Source of the DNA: AEGEAN-183 sp964342745
GTDB taxonomy: Bacteria > Pseudomonadota > Gammaproteobacteria > Magnimaribacterales > Magnimaribacteraceae
Length of the DNA stretch: 29,759 bases
Assembly (NCBI GenBank): GCA_964342745.1
Contig: CAYFFW010000017.1
Span: 1-29,759 of the forward strand
Reading direction: 5' to 3'
The notes beneath the pieces were generated by a model that worked only from the letters and a program-made list of their open reading frames with translations, made no database searches and was not told the DNA's origin. Made by a program: the position numbers and the translations under genes. Shown here one piece after another: positions 17,215 to 24,527 of this stretch (its first letter is position 1; each line of letters begins with the position of its first letter).

Positions 17215-19293
17215 ATGATCTTTTTTAAAGAGACTTTTTATAGATTTTTTATAGTACTTTGCATTGCAATTAGTTCAACTGCAATAATATCTTCAGAAAC
17301 AGAAGAAGTTGAAGAAGTAGTTGTAAAAGGCAATGTGCTTTACTCTGATCAAGTTCAGGCCCTTAAAACGCCTGTACCAATTTTAGATGTTCCTCAGACC
17401 TTATCTATCGTTACTGACGAAGATATTCGTAAACAAGGTTTTAGGGAGTTAGGAGACATTGTTCGTTATATTCCAGGTGTGAATACATCTCAAGGAGAAG
17501 GCCATCGGGACGCTGTTGTCTTTAGAGGTGTAAGGTCTACAGCTGATTTTTATCAGGATGGTGTTAGGGATGATGTACAGTATTACCGTTCACTATATAA
17601 CGTTGAACAGGTTGAAATCTTAAGAGGGCCAAATGCTCTTTTATTTGGTCGTGGTGGTACTGGAGGTATTATCAACAGAGTAGCAAAAAAAGCTGCTTTA
17701 GGTGAAAATTTTGGTTCTTTTGATATAGGTGCAGATGATTTTGGATCCACTGACTTAGCTTTGGATTACAATGTTCAATCTGGAGAAAATTCGGCTCTAC
17801 GTATAAATTTCCATAGTGATGTTTTAGAAAACCACAGAGATCATTATGATGGTGATCGAATAGGATTCAACCCTACCTTAAGGGTGCAAATGAACGCAAA
17901 TACAACCTTAGATCTATCTTATGAACATGCTGACCACGAAAGGTTTATAGATAGAGGTGTTCCTACAATGAATGGAGAGCCAGTAGAAGCATTTGAAGAT
18001 ATTGTTTTCGGAGATCCAGATATAAACCTCACTACACTCCAAGCAGATATATTCAGAGGTACTTTGACTACTGATTTTTCTGATACTAGAAAGGGTATCT
18101 TTTCTGTTACTTCTAGTGAATTTGAAAAGATGTATAGAAATTTATACGCTTCAGGATACGACGGAACTTTAGTAACTATGGATGGATATTTTGATCCTAC
18201 TGAACGAGAGAATTTAATCATTTCTGGTAATTTAGTTAATGAACTTGAGATAGGCACCACTACTCATACTCTTTTAATAGGAGCTGAGATAATTGATACT
18301 GAAAACAAGAATTATCGTTACGATACTTTTTGGTCTACTACTAGTGATGACAATGAAGTTTTTAATGTAACAAGGCCTATGGATTTTAGTATTAATTCAG
18401 CTGGAGTATCTACTAGCGTAGATTTTACATCTAAGTTAAAAAGTAAGACTGAATCTGACATAGAAGTAACTTCTTTTTATATACAAGACCAAATTGATGT
18501 CTCAGATAACTTTAAGATCATGATAGGTGGTCGTTTTGATAACTTTGATATAACTGTCAGAGATATAAAAGCTGGGTCTTCAGAATCTAGAGATGACAGT
18601 GAATTTTCACCTCGTGCTGGTCTTATATTCAAACCACAAGAAGAAGTATCTTTATACTTTAGTTATAGTGAAAGCTTCTTACCAAGATCAGGTGAGCAAT
18701 TTAAGAAGCTATCATCTAGCTCGGCAAGACTAGACCCTGATGTGTTCGAAAATACCGAGATTGGGATCAAGTGGGCTATTTCTCCTGATTTAAGTTTTAC
18801 GGCAAGTTACTTTGATAGTGAACAAACTCAGGCTGTAAGAGATAGCGTCACAGGCGAAGGTTCAGAAATCGTAGGATTACAGGTTGATGGTATTGAGCTT
18901 GAGCTTAAAGGACAGGTAAGTGAGAAGCTTTATCTTGCAGTTGGCTATAGTGATTTAGATGGAGAGACTAGTTCTGGTGGTGAACCTAGAGAAATACCCG
19001 AGAATACTTTATCACTATGGGGAACTTACCAAGTTAATGATAACTTCGGATGGGGGCTAGGTTTCACTCAACAAGGTGAGTCTAGTATTAAGAATAATAA
19101 TTCTGACCTTATATTACCTGACTATACAAGAGTAGACTTTGCTGCATATTACGATGTATCAGACGAACTAAGTATTCAAGTAAATATAGAGAACCTAACG
19201 GATGAACTTTATTTCCCTCATTCACATAGTACTCACCAAGCTTCAGTTGGAGAACCTTTTAATGCAAGAGTATCTATAAGGAGAAATTTCTAA
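17215..19293 (+). CDS. TonB-dependent siderophore receptor
   Basis: This is an outer-membrane ferric-siderophore receptor of 692 residues. A signal peptide occupies about residues 1-27, followed by a TonB-box-like EEVVVKG near residue 35. The plug domain carries the siderophore-receptor signature: YIPGVNTSQGEGHRD, VFRGVRSTADFYQDGVRDD and VEILRGPNALLFGRGGTGG (about residues 83-150). The 22-stranded barrel fills the rest and ends in a C-terminal Phe. The plug resembles the Fiu/FhuE-like TonB-siderophore class, so hydroxamate or catecholate ligands are possible, but the ligand cannot be named. Two strong Fur boxes cover the promoter. It diverges from the ferric ABC operon, which suggests co-regulated uptake across both membranes. 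No siderophore biosynthesis genes are visible, so it may use foreign siderophores. Confidence 0.94.
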   Translation: MIFFKETFYRFFIVLCIAISSTAIISSETEEVEEVVVKGNVLYSDQVQALKTPVPILDVPQTLSIVTDEDIRKQGFRELGDIVRYIPGVNTSQGEGHRDAVVFRGVRSTADFYQDGVRDDVQYYRSLYNVEQVEILRGPNALLFGRGGTGGIINRVAKKAALGENFGSFDIGADDFGSTDLALDYNVQSGENSALRINFHSDVLENHRDHYDGDRIGFNPTLRVQMNANTTLDLSYEHADHERFIDRGVPTMNGEPVEAFEDIVFGDPDINLTTLQADIFRGTLTTDFSDTRKGIFSVTSSEFEKMYRNLYASGYDGTLVTMDGYFDPTERENLIISGNLVNELEIGTTTHTLLIGAEIIDTENKNYRYDTFWSTTSDDNEVFNVTRPMDFSINSAGVSTSVDFTSKLKSKTESDIEVTSFYIQDQIDVSDNFKIMIGGRFDNFDITVRDIKAGSSESRDDSEFSPRAGLIFKPQEEVSLYFSYSESFLPRSGEQFKKLSSSSARLDPDVFENTEIGIKWAISPDLSFTASYFDSEQTQAVRDSVTGEGSEIVGLQVDGIELELKGQVSEKLYLAVGYSDLDGETSSGGEPREIPENTLSLWGTYQVNDNFGWGLGFTQQGESSIKNNNSDLILPDYTRVDFAAYYDVSDELSIQVNIENLTDELYFPHSHSTHQASVGEPFNARVSIRRNF

Positions 19294-19313
19294 TAGGAAT
19301 TTATAGAGCGCCC

Positions 19314-19341
19314 AGAATGGGGTTTATATTGGCCCCATTCT
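19314..19341 (+). other. Stem-loop downstream of the siderophore receptor
   Basis: A perfect 9-bp stem (AGAATGGGG / CCCCATTCT) closes a 10-nt loop, 20 bp after the receptor stop codon. No T-run follows, so it is not a classical intrinsic terminator. It could protect the 3' end of the message or be the first element of the hairpin array that continues to 19520. Confidence 0.6.
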
Positions 19342-19380
19342 AGAAAGTCGACTGCGCTAGAGACTTTAAAAGAGTAGCGA

Positions 19381-19423
19381 TTTAATCTTCATATTCGGTC
19401 CCCCCAAAACCAAGAAGATTAAA
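19381..19423 (+). other. Stem-loop with a C-rich loop
   Basis: A perfect 10-bp AT-rich stem (TTTAATCTTC / GAAGATTAAA) closes a 23-nt loop that contains a run of six C and the short inner pair GGT/ACC. It has no T-run and no coding potential. It sits between the first hairpin and the tandem terminator-like repeats. Function is unknown. Confidence 0.55.
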
Positions 19424-19430
19424 CATTATT

Positions 19431-19474
19431 AAGAGAGCTAAGAATTGTACCTTCCTTAACCTTGGCTCTCTTTT
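19431..19474 (+). repeat. Tandem 44-bp stem-loop repeat, copy 1
   Basis: The 44-bp unit forms a 12-bp stem (AAGAGAGCTAAG / CTTGGCTCTCTT) around an 18-nt loop containing TACCTTCCTTAAC, followed by TT. One stem position is T/G: in a plus-strand RNA this is a U-G wobble, whereas in a minus-strand RNA it would be a C-A mismatch. Copy 2 follows immediately with 40 of 44 identical bases. Confidence 0.85.
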
Positions 19475-19520
19475 AAGAGAGCTAAGAACAATACCTTCCT
19501 TAACCTTAGCTCTCTTTTTT
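19475..19520 (+). terminator. Tandem stem-loop copy 2, intrinsic terminator
   Basis: This second copy of the 44-bp unit has a perfect 12-bp stem (AAGAGAGCTAAG / CTTAGCTCTCTT), the same CCTTCCTTAAC loop and a T-run after the stem. It is a good intrinsic terminator for plus-strand transcription coming from the receptor. Its right half encodes the last residues and stop of hemH on the minus strand (stop at 19506-19508), so the hairpin and the coding sequence share bases. Confidence 0.75.
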
Positions 19521-20513
19521 ATTTACTATTTCCTTCAAGAAATCTAAGAATAGACTATTGGAGTTTAAACAAGGTATATAGGTAAAGGTTTCTCCTCCTG
19601 CATCCAAAAATTTGTTTTCTCCCCTAATCTTAATTTCCTCTAGAGTTTCTAGATTATCAGCTATAAAAGCAGGACAAACTATAGCAATATTCTTTTTTCC
19701 TAACTTAGGAAGTTTCTCTAGTTCTTCATCCGTCCAAGGCTTGATCCATCCAGGCCATAATCGGGATTGGAATGAAACTCCCCATTCGTCATCTTGTAGA
19801 TCTAGGGAGGAGGAACATAACTTTGAAGTTTCCAGTACCTGCGACTTATAGCAATATCTTGTAGCTTCAGATTTTAAATCGCAGCAATTCTTAGATTTCA
19901 GGCAATGATCTTTGGTAGGATCAGTTTCTATCAAATGTTTATTGGGGATTCCGTGATAACTAAACAGAAGATAATCCATATTCCTTGGAGTATTAGACCT
20001 TATTTTTTCTGTAAGGGCTTTTATGTACTTTTCATGATTATAAAATGATTCTATAAAATTGATATTAAGATTTATATCTAAGTTCTTATTTATTTCTATT
20101 ATTTTACTAATGGTTGTCAAAGAAGAAGACATAGCATAATGAGGGTAAAGAGGAATGGCGGTAACTTCTTCGCAGCCACTCTCAGAAAGTCTCTTTAAAG
20201 CATCTTCTATTGAAGGTTTTTGATACCTCATAGCTACTTCAACTTGCATTGGGATTATTTTTTTAAGGTTAGCTCCTATTTTGTTTGTATTTCTTATAAT
20301 TGGAGACTCTTTCTCTGTCCAAATAGAGTTATAAGCTTTAAGGGTTTTTCTAGATCTAAAAGGAACAATAATAAAATTAACAATAAAATTTCTTATAAAA
20401 GTAGGTAAATTTATGACGAATTTGTCATTCAAGAACTCTTTAAGAAATTTCTTAACGGACTTTAAATCATTATGCTCAGGAGAACCCAGGTTGATTAATA
20501 GAACACCTTTCAT
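19506..20513 (-). CDS. hemH: Ferrochelatase
   Basis: Ferrochelatase inserts Fe2+ into protoporphyrin IX, the last step of protoheme synthesis. The 335-residue protein starts MKGVLLINLGSPE. The metal-handling His is H187 in FSYHGIP, and the conserved acidic helix follows as DNLETLEEI (E289). A cysteine cluster, C204-x5-C210-C211-x9-C221, sits in an insertion after HGIP, where some bacterial ferrochelatases bind a [2Fe-2S] cluster; E. coli HemH lacks it. Cluster binding here is inferred. The ATG at 20513 has no Shine-Dalgarno and lies 17 bp after the stop of the upstream membrane-protein gene, so the two are probably co-transcribed. The C-terminal codons overlap the terminator-like hairpin at 19475-19520. 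Confidence 0.96.
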   Translation of the reverse strand: MKGVLLINLGSPEHNDLKSVKKFLKEFLNDKFVINLPTFIRNFIVNFIIVPFRSRKTLKAYNSIWTEKESPIIRNTNKIGANLKKIIPMQVEVAMRYQKPSIEDALKRLSESGCEEVTAIPLYPHYAMSSSLTTISKIIEINKNLDINLNINFIESFYNHEKYIKALTEKIRSNTPRNMDYLLFSYHGIPNKHLIETDPTKDHCLKSKNCCDLKSEATRYCYKSQVLETSKLCSSSLDLQDDEWGVSFQSRLWPGWIKPWTDEELEKLPKLGKKNIAIVCPAFIADNLETLEEIKIRGENKFLDAGGETFTYIPCLNSNSLFLDFLKEIVNKKES

Positions 20514-20530
20514 TTTTTCTTGGAGGTTAT

Positions 20531-21154
20531 TTAACTAAGTTTTTTCTTACTGTAATGCCAAAAGACTAACGGTACTAGTACCAGTCCAAGAGTGGAGTGA
20601 AATAAACTAGTTAAATCTTTAAAGTAAATTGAACCTAGATAGTAAAGAAGCAAACCTGAAAGACTGAGAAAGGCAAGAAATATAATAAGAGAAATACCTG
20701 AAACAATTTTTTTTTCTGGCTTCCATCCGCTAGGCATATGAGCTGACCATAGAGCCCCTAATCCTATAAATAAAGGTACAATTAATAAGCCATGCAAGGT
20801 TAAGAGGTATGTTTTTATAGTTGCCTCTGTTGCTCCCATAAGCTCGAAGGATATCCACATGACTCCAGTTAGCCACAAAAATATTAGTGAAAGGGTAAAA
20901 GTATTTATTTGCCAACCATTAATATTAAGATTATTTTTTGTTTCAATCTCAAAGTTCTTATAAAGAGATTTAGCTTTTTTTGTGGCCGTTTCTATATTCC
21001 CATTTACTGAAGGTTCATATTTAAGGTCTAGTTTTCTGCATGTTCTTCTATTCCTATTAACAGTCATGTCAGCAAACCATTCAGTTCCAGAGGGCTCTCT
21101 AAGTCCTATTTTTAGGCCTTGTTGAATTTTTAATGATTTGTAAAGTTTAGGCAT
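20531..21154 (-). CDS. Four-helix membrane protein with paired histidines, possible heme-binding protein
   Basis: I do not recognise this 207-residue protein with certainty. A soluble N-terminal part (about 1-80) contains an Arg-rich stretch (NRNRRTCRK). Four hydrophobic helices follow at about 83-105, 113-137, 151-173 and 183-201. Histidines fall in or at the ends of helix 2 (H121, H139) and helix 4 (H186, H200), a pattern that could ligate b-type heme as in diheme cytochrome b proteins. The motif WSAHMPSGW lies between helices 2 and 3. It lies directly upstream of hemH on the same strand and diverges from a heme-type receptor, which supports a heme or electron-transfer link. A membrane ferric reductase is one possibility, but no FAD or NAD domain is present. 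Confidence 0.72.
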   Translation of the reverse strand: MPKLYKSLKIQQGLKIGLREPSGTEWFADMTVNRNRRTCRKLDLKYEPSVNGNIETATKKAKSLYKNFEIETKNNLNINGWQINTFTLSLIFLWLTGVMWISFELMGATEATIKTYLLTLHGLLIVPLFIGLGALWSAHMPSGWKPEKKIVSGISLIIFLAFLSLSGLLLYYLGSIYFKDLTSLFHSTLGLVLVPLVFWHYSKKKLS

Positions 21155-21165
21155 TTATAAAATTT

Positions 21166-21192
21166 TGTCTCAAAATGTCTCACATTGTCAAT
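21166..21192. promoter_or_regulatory. Direct repeats TGTCTCA / TGTCTCA / TGTCAAT at 10-bp period
   Basis: Three TGTC-led heptamers begin at 21166, 21176 and 21186, exactly one helical turn apart. They lie between the divergent starts of the histidine-rich membrane protein (21154) and the heme-type receptor (21273). On the minus strand the third copy supplies a perfect TTGACA (21191-21186), although no good -10 lies at 16-18 bp. A tandem operator for an activator or repressor is possible. No Fur box is visible in this gap. Confidence 0.35.
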
Positions 21193-21272
21193 AAAAAAGA
21201 TTGATTAAAATTAAATTCATAAATATACTCCGCCTAATTCTAAAGTGCCTAACTGAAGAACAAAAAAAAGCT

Positions 21273-23465
21273 ATGAAACTTAAAAACAAGTTAATTTTCT
21301 TATTTTCAATTACCTTATTTTTACCCTTTTCTTTATCTTCTGAAGAGAAAACTGATCAGACTGAAGAGGTAGTAGTTGTAGCCTCTAGAATTCCTACTAT
21401 AGCTAGTGATGTTATAGGTTCAGTTGATTTAATTGATAGCGAACAAATCCAGGTTCAAATGATAGATGGTTTAGAGCAATTAGTAAGGTATTTACCAGGG
21501 ATCTCTGCACACAAAGAAAGCCAGTACGGAAGATCTCTCACTGAAGATGTTCATATAAGAGGTATTCATGGAGGAGCAATCTTTTTAATTGATGGAATAA
21601 GAATATCGGATTCTTATGTTGGTTATGGAAGAGATACTGTAGATACAGATCTTTTAAAGAGGGTAGAAGTTTTGAAGGGACCAAGTTCAGTTGAATATGG
21701 CTCAGATGGATTAGCAGGGACAATAGCCTATTTTACAAAGGATCCTTCTGACTTGGCTTCACTAGATAATCCTTATGCCTCAATAAGCTTGGCTTACGAT
21801 AATGCCAATAACCAAGAGAAATATAATTTTCTCTCAGCATATGTTGGTGAACAGGTTGATCTGCTGTTTCAGATAGTAGATAGAGATCTAGAAGAGACTG
21901 AGTTGCATAATAATTTTCACCTTAGAGCAAATCCCTTAGAGGCTGATCAGCAAAGTTTACTAATTAAACTTTTGTATTCAGCAACAGATAATTTAAAAAT
22001 GACAATGGTAGCTGATGTACAAGACTGGGAAGGAGAATGGGCAATAAACTCCGATGAAAGATTTATTTATTTCCCGTCTCCTAGATTAATATCTTTGTCT
22101 ACAGGTGAAGATGAGGGTTCAAGGGAAAGGTTTACATTACGGTTGGATGATTCCAAAGGTAACTCGCTTTATGATCAAGCTAGCATAGCTATTTTTTCAC
22201 AAGAAACTGAACAAAGTCAGATTACTATCCAAAACCAGATTTCCTTTTACAGTGGCATGCAAGCTGCACCTACTCCAACAATAAGAGTTAGAGATTTTGA
22301 TTTTAACCAGTCTATTAAAGGTCTCTCTTTTGAGGCTTATAAAACTAAGGGAATTCATCAAATGGTTTATGGAGTTAATTTAGATTCTACAGAAACCGAA
22401 AGACCTCGAATGCTCACTGAAATTAATTTGATTACTGGGATACCAACCAATACAGTCGATGGTGAAACTTATCCGAATAAAACTTTTCCTGATTCAGAAA
22501 CTGATAGAAGTGCCTTATTTTTTAACGATAGGGTAAATATTGCAGATAATCAGGTACTAAACTTAGGGTTCCGATATGAAAAATATGAATTAGATCCTAG
22601 GCCTGATCAGTTGCTTCGGAATGCTAATATACTTAATTACCAAGTAAGCAATAAAAAGGACAGTGATTTTTCTATGAAGGCAGGTTATCTTTTTGATATT
22701 AAAGATAATCTGACTGCGTATACTCAATACGCTGAAGGCTTCAAAGCGCCTAATTATGAAAACTCAAACATCGTTTTTACTAATTATTTACTCTATTACA
22801 CTGTAGTTCCAAATCCTAATTTAGAGTCAGAAACTAGTAAAAGCGTTGAATTTGGTCTAAGGGGCTTCGGAGAAGCTAATAACTGGGATTTAACTTTCTA
22901 CAAAAATAAAGTTAAGGGTTTTATCCATTATGAAATAATTGGATTCTCTCAAGGGTTAGGTATTTACCAGTATCAAAATGCTGAAAATGTAGAAATTGAA
23001 GGATTAGAGTTTAGTTATAAGAAGGATTTATCAAATAACTTGTCCATTAAGTCTGCCTTTGCTTTGAGCAAAGGAGATCAAATTGAAGAAGGTAAGAGGT
23101 CTCCAATGATAGAGATAGATCCAAAGGAACTCATATTAGGTTTAGATTGGACCTCTATAGATGAAAAATTTGGATTACAGGTCATTTATTCTTTATCTGG
23201 TAAGAGCAAAGATAATTTAGAACCAGTATGTCTTAATAATTCTTGTAGTCCAAGATTCTCCACAGGCGGTTTTGGAATTCTAGATATTTTTGGGTTTTAT
23301 AACCCAGATGATCATATTGAAATGAGATTAGCTATTGAGAACTTAACCGATAAAAAATATCATCGATGGGCTTCCGTTGCTCAACTCCCAGAAGATGATG
23401 CTGAATTAGATCTCTATGGCCAAAGCGGAAGGGCTCTGTCTGTTTCTTTTAAATATAAGTTTTAG
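21273..23465 (+). CDS. TonB-dependent receptor of the heme/hemoglobin type
   Basis: This is an outer-membrane receptor of 730 residues from the ATG at 21273. That start gives a clean signal peptide (KLKNKLIFLFSITLFLPFSLSS) followed by the TonB-box-like EEVVVVASR. An in-frame TTG at 21201 would add 24 residues ahead of the signal peptide and is rejected. The plug contains LPGISAHKESQYGRSL, VHIRGIHGGAIFLIDGIRI and VEVLKGPSSVEYGSDGLAG. The barrel carries FKAP (490-493) and NPNL (514-517), the pair typical of heme/hemoglobin/transferrin-family receptors. The histidine often found between them is absent; four tyrosines lie there instead. The last residue is Phe. The neighbourhood of hemH and a possible heme membrane protein supports heme uptake, but the ligand is inferred. 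Confidence 0.88.
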   Translation: MKLKNKLIFLFSITLFLPFSLSSEEKTDQTEEVVVVASRIPTIASDVIGSVDLIDSEQIQVQMIDGLEQLVRYLPGISAHKESQYGRSLTEDVHIRGIHGGAIFLIDGIRISDSYVGYGRDTVDTDLLKRVEVLKGPSSVEYGSDGLAGTIAYFTKDPSDLASLDNPYASISLAYDNANNQEKYNFLSAYVGEQVDLLFQIVDRDLEETELHNNFHLRANPLEADQQSLLIKLLYSATDNLKMTMVADVQDWEGEWAINSDERFIYFPSPRLISLSTGEDEGSRERFTLRLDDSKGNSLYDQASIAIFSQETEQSQITIQNQISFYSGMQAAPTPTIRVRDFDFNQSIKGLSFEAYKTKGIHQMVYGVNLDSTETERPRMLTEINLITGIPTNTVDGETYPNKTFPDSETDRSALFFNDRVNIADNQVLNLGFRYEKYELDPRPDQLLRNANILNYQVSNKKDSDFSMKAGYLFDIKDNLTAYTQYAEGFKAPNYENSNIVFTNYLLYYTVVPNPNLESETSKSVEFGLRGFGEANNWDLTFYKNKVKGFIHYEIIGFSQGLGIYQYQNAENVEIEGLEFSYKKDLSNNLSIKSAFALSKGDQIEEGKRSPMIEIDPKELILGLDWTSIDEKFGLQVIYSLSGKSKDNLEPVCLNNSCSPRFSTGGFGILDIFGFYNPDDHIEMRLAIENLTDKKYHRWASVAQLPEDDAELDLYGQSGRALSVSFKYKF

Positions 23466-23878
23466 TTTTTCGCAACAGGTACTTTAAGTAAGACATAAAG
23501 AAGTCCTGTTAATCCTAAAATACCAACAGTTACTTTTAAGGCAATGTTTTCTATTGCAAAGAATACTGAGTAACTTACAAAAAGAATGATCATACAAACT
23601 GCTAGAATCTTTGCTTTTTTAGGAATCCCTTTCCCTTCTCTATAGTCTTTCAAATAAGGACCAAAAGTCTTATTTTGAATTAACCAATCATATAGTTTTT
23701 GAGAAGATCTAATAAAACAGGCTGCTGCTAGAATTAAGAAAGGAGTTGTTGGTAGTCCTGGCACAACTACTCCAATGGCTCCTAATCCTACAAAAAATAA
23801 CCCCAATGAAATCCATAATATTTTTTTTAAAGGATTTTTAGTTTCCTTAGCTAAATGCACAGATTCGTTTTTATCCAT
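23462..23878 (-). CDS. DUF454 (YbaN-like) inner-membrane protein
   Basis: This small inner-membrane protein of 138 residues belongs to the YbaN/DUF454 family. The family motif VVVPGLPTTPFLILAAACFIRSS is clear near residues 37-59, followed by WLIQNKTFGPYLKDYREGKGIP. The first hydrophobic segment is at about 19-57, and two more lie at about 90-110 and 113-132. The function of the family is not established as far as I know. Its 3' end overlaps the end of the convergent heme-type receptor by 4 bp. The ATG at 23878 has no clear Shine-Dalgarno. Confidence 0.9.
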   Translation of the reverse strand: MDKNESVHLAKETKNPLKKILWISLGLFFVGLGAIGVVVPGLPTTPFLILAAACFIRSSQKLYDWLIQNKTFGPYLKDYREGKGIPKKAKILAVCMIILFVSYSVFFAIENIALKVTVGILGLTGLLYVLLKVPVAKN

Positions 23879-24006
23879 GAACTAAAATGATTTTTTATAT
23901 TATAGAAGATCAATTTGCAGGTAGAATTCGAATTGTAACAGAGCACTGATCTTTTTTTGTTCATAAAATCAAAAAAGCTCATATGTTAAGGTTTAATTTA
24001 GTAATC

Positions 24007-24097
24007 GGAGAGGTGGCTGAGTGGTTGAAAGCGCTCCCCTGCTAAGGGAGTATAGGGTAACCCCCTATCGAGGGTTCGAATCCCTCCCTCTCCGCCA
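24007..24097 (+). tRNA. tRNA-Ser (GCU)
   Basis: The gene folds as a class II tRNA: a 7-bp acceptor stem (GGAGAGG / CCTCTCC), D arm, anticodon loop CT-GCT-AA flanked by CTCCC/GGGAG, a long variable arm, and a T arm GAGGGTTCGAATCCCTC. It ends in GCCA with the CCA encoded. The anticodon GCU reads AGC/AGU serine codons. A protein gene starts 6 nt after the CCA. Confidence 0.97.
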
Positions 24098-24103
24098 GTT
24101 TTT

Positions 24104-24490
24104 ATGAATGGTAAACAAGCTAGATTTTATTTTCTTTCCCTTCCAGAAGCGGTAGAAGATTTTCCTTTTCGTCCTGAAACTCCAGTCTTTAAGATTAAGA
24201 ATAAGATGTTTGGTTTTTTGAGATACAAAGACCGGGTAGGGCATATTAATCTTAAATGTAAACCAGAAGAGGCTTTAGTTATTCGGGATATTTTTAAATC
24301 CGTACTCCCTGGTTATCACATGAATAAAGAGCACTGGAACACTGTAGTATTAGATGGAGGTGTGCCTGAAGAGGAAATAAAAAAAATGATAGAAAGTTCT
24401 TACACGCTAGTTGTTAAGAATCTAAAAAAGTCTGATCGTCTACAATTAGAAATTAAATACGGGAAGAGCAAGATATATCTAGATAACTAG
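24104..24490 (+). CDS. YjbR/MmcQ family protein
   Basis: This 128-residue protein belongs to the MmcQ/YjbR family (CyaY-like fold), seen from PEAVEDFPF near the start and the C-terminal block YHMNKEHWNTVVLDGGVPEEEI followed by SYTLVV. Some members are annotated as DNA-binding, but a biochemical role is not settled. Its ATG lies only 6 nt (GTTTTT) after the CCA of tRNA-Ser, so the two are probably in one transcript. Once the tRNA is matured, the message would carry almost no 5' leader, and no Shine-Dalgarno is present in either the spacer or the tRNA 3' end. No other in-frame start is near. Confidence 0.86.
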   Translation: MNGKQARFYFLSLPEAVEDFPFRPETPVFKIKNKMFGFLRYKDRVGHINLKCKPEEALVIRDIFKSVLPGYHMNKEHWNTVVLDGGVPEEEIKKMIESSYTLVVKNLKKSDRLQLEIKYGKSKIYLDN

Positions 24491-24527
24491 ATTTGACTCT
24501 TAATTTTATGAATGTAAGGTAACCGAC

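Noticed and set aside
19431..19518. Tandem repeats as a small CRISPR array
   Set aside because: The two 44-bp units abut with no spacer, each is a complete hairpin, and no cas genes are present.
21201..21272. TTG at 21201 as the start of the heme-type receptor
   Set aside because: It would place 24 residues ahead of a clean signal peptide; the ATG at 21273 begins exactly at that peptide.
24007..24097. tRNA-Ser as an integration site for a mobile element
   Set aside because: No integrase, no direct repeat of the tRNA 3' end in the window, and ordinary genes follow on both sides.
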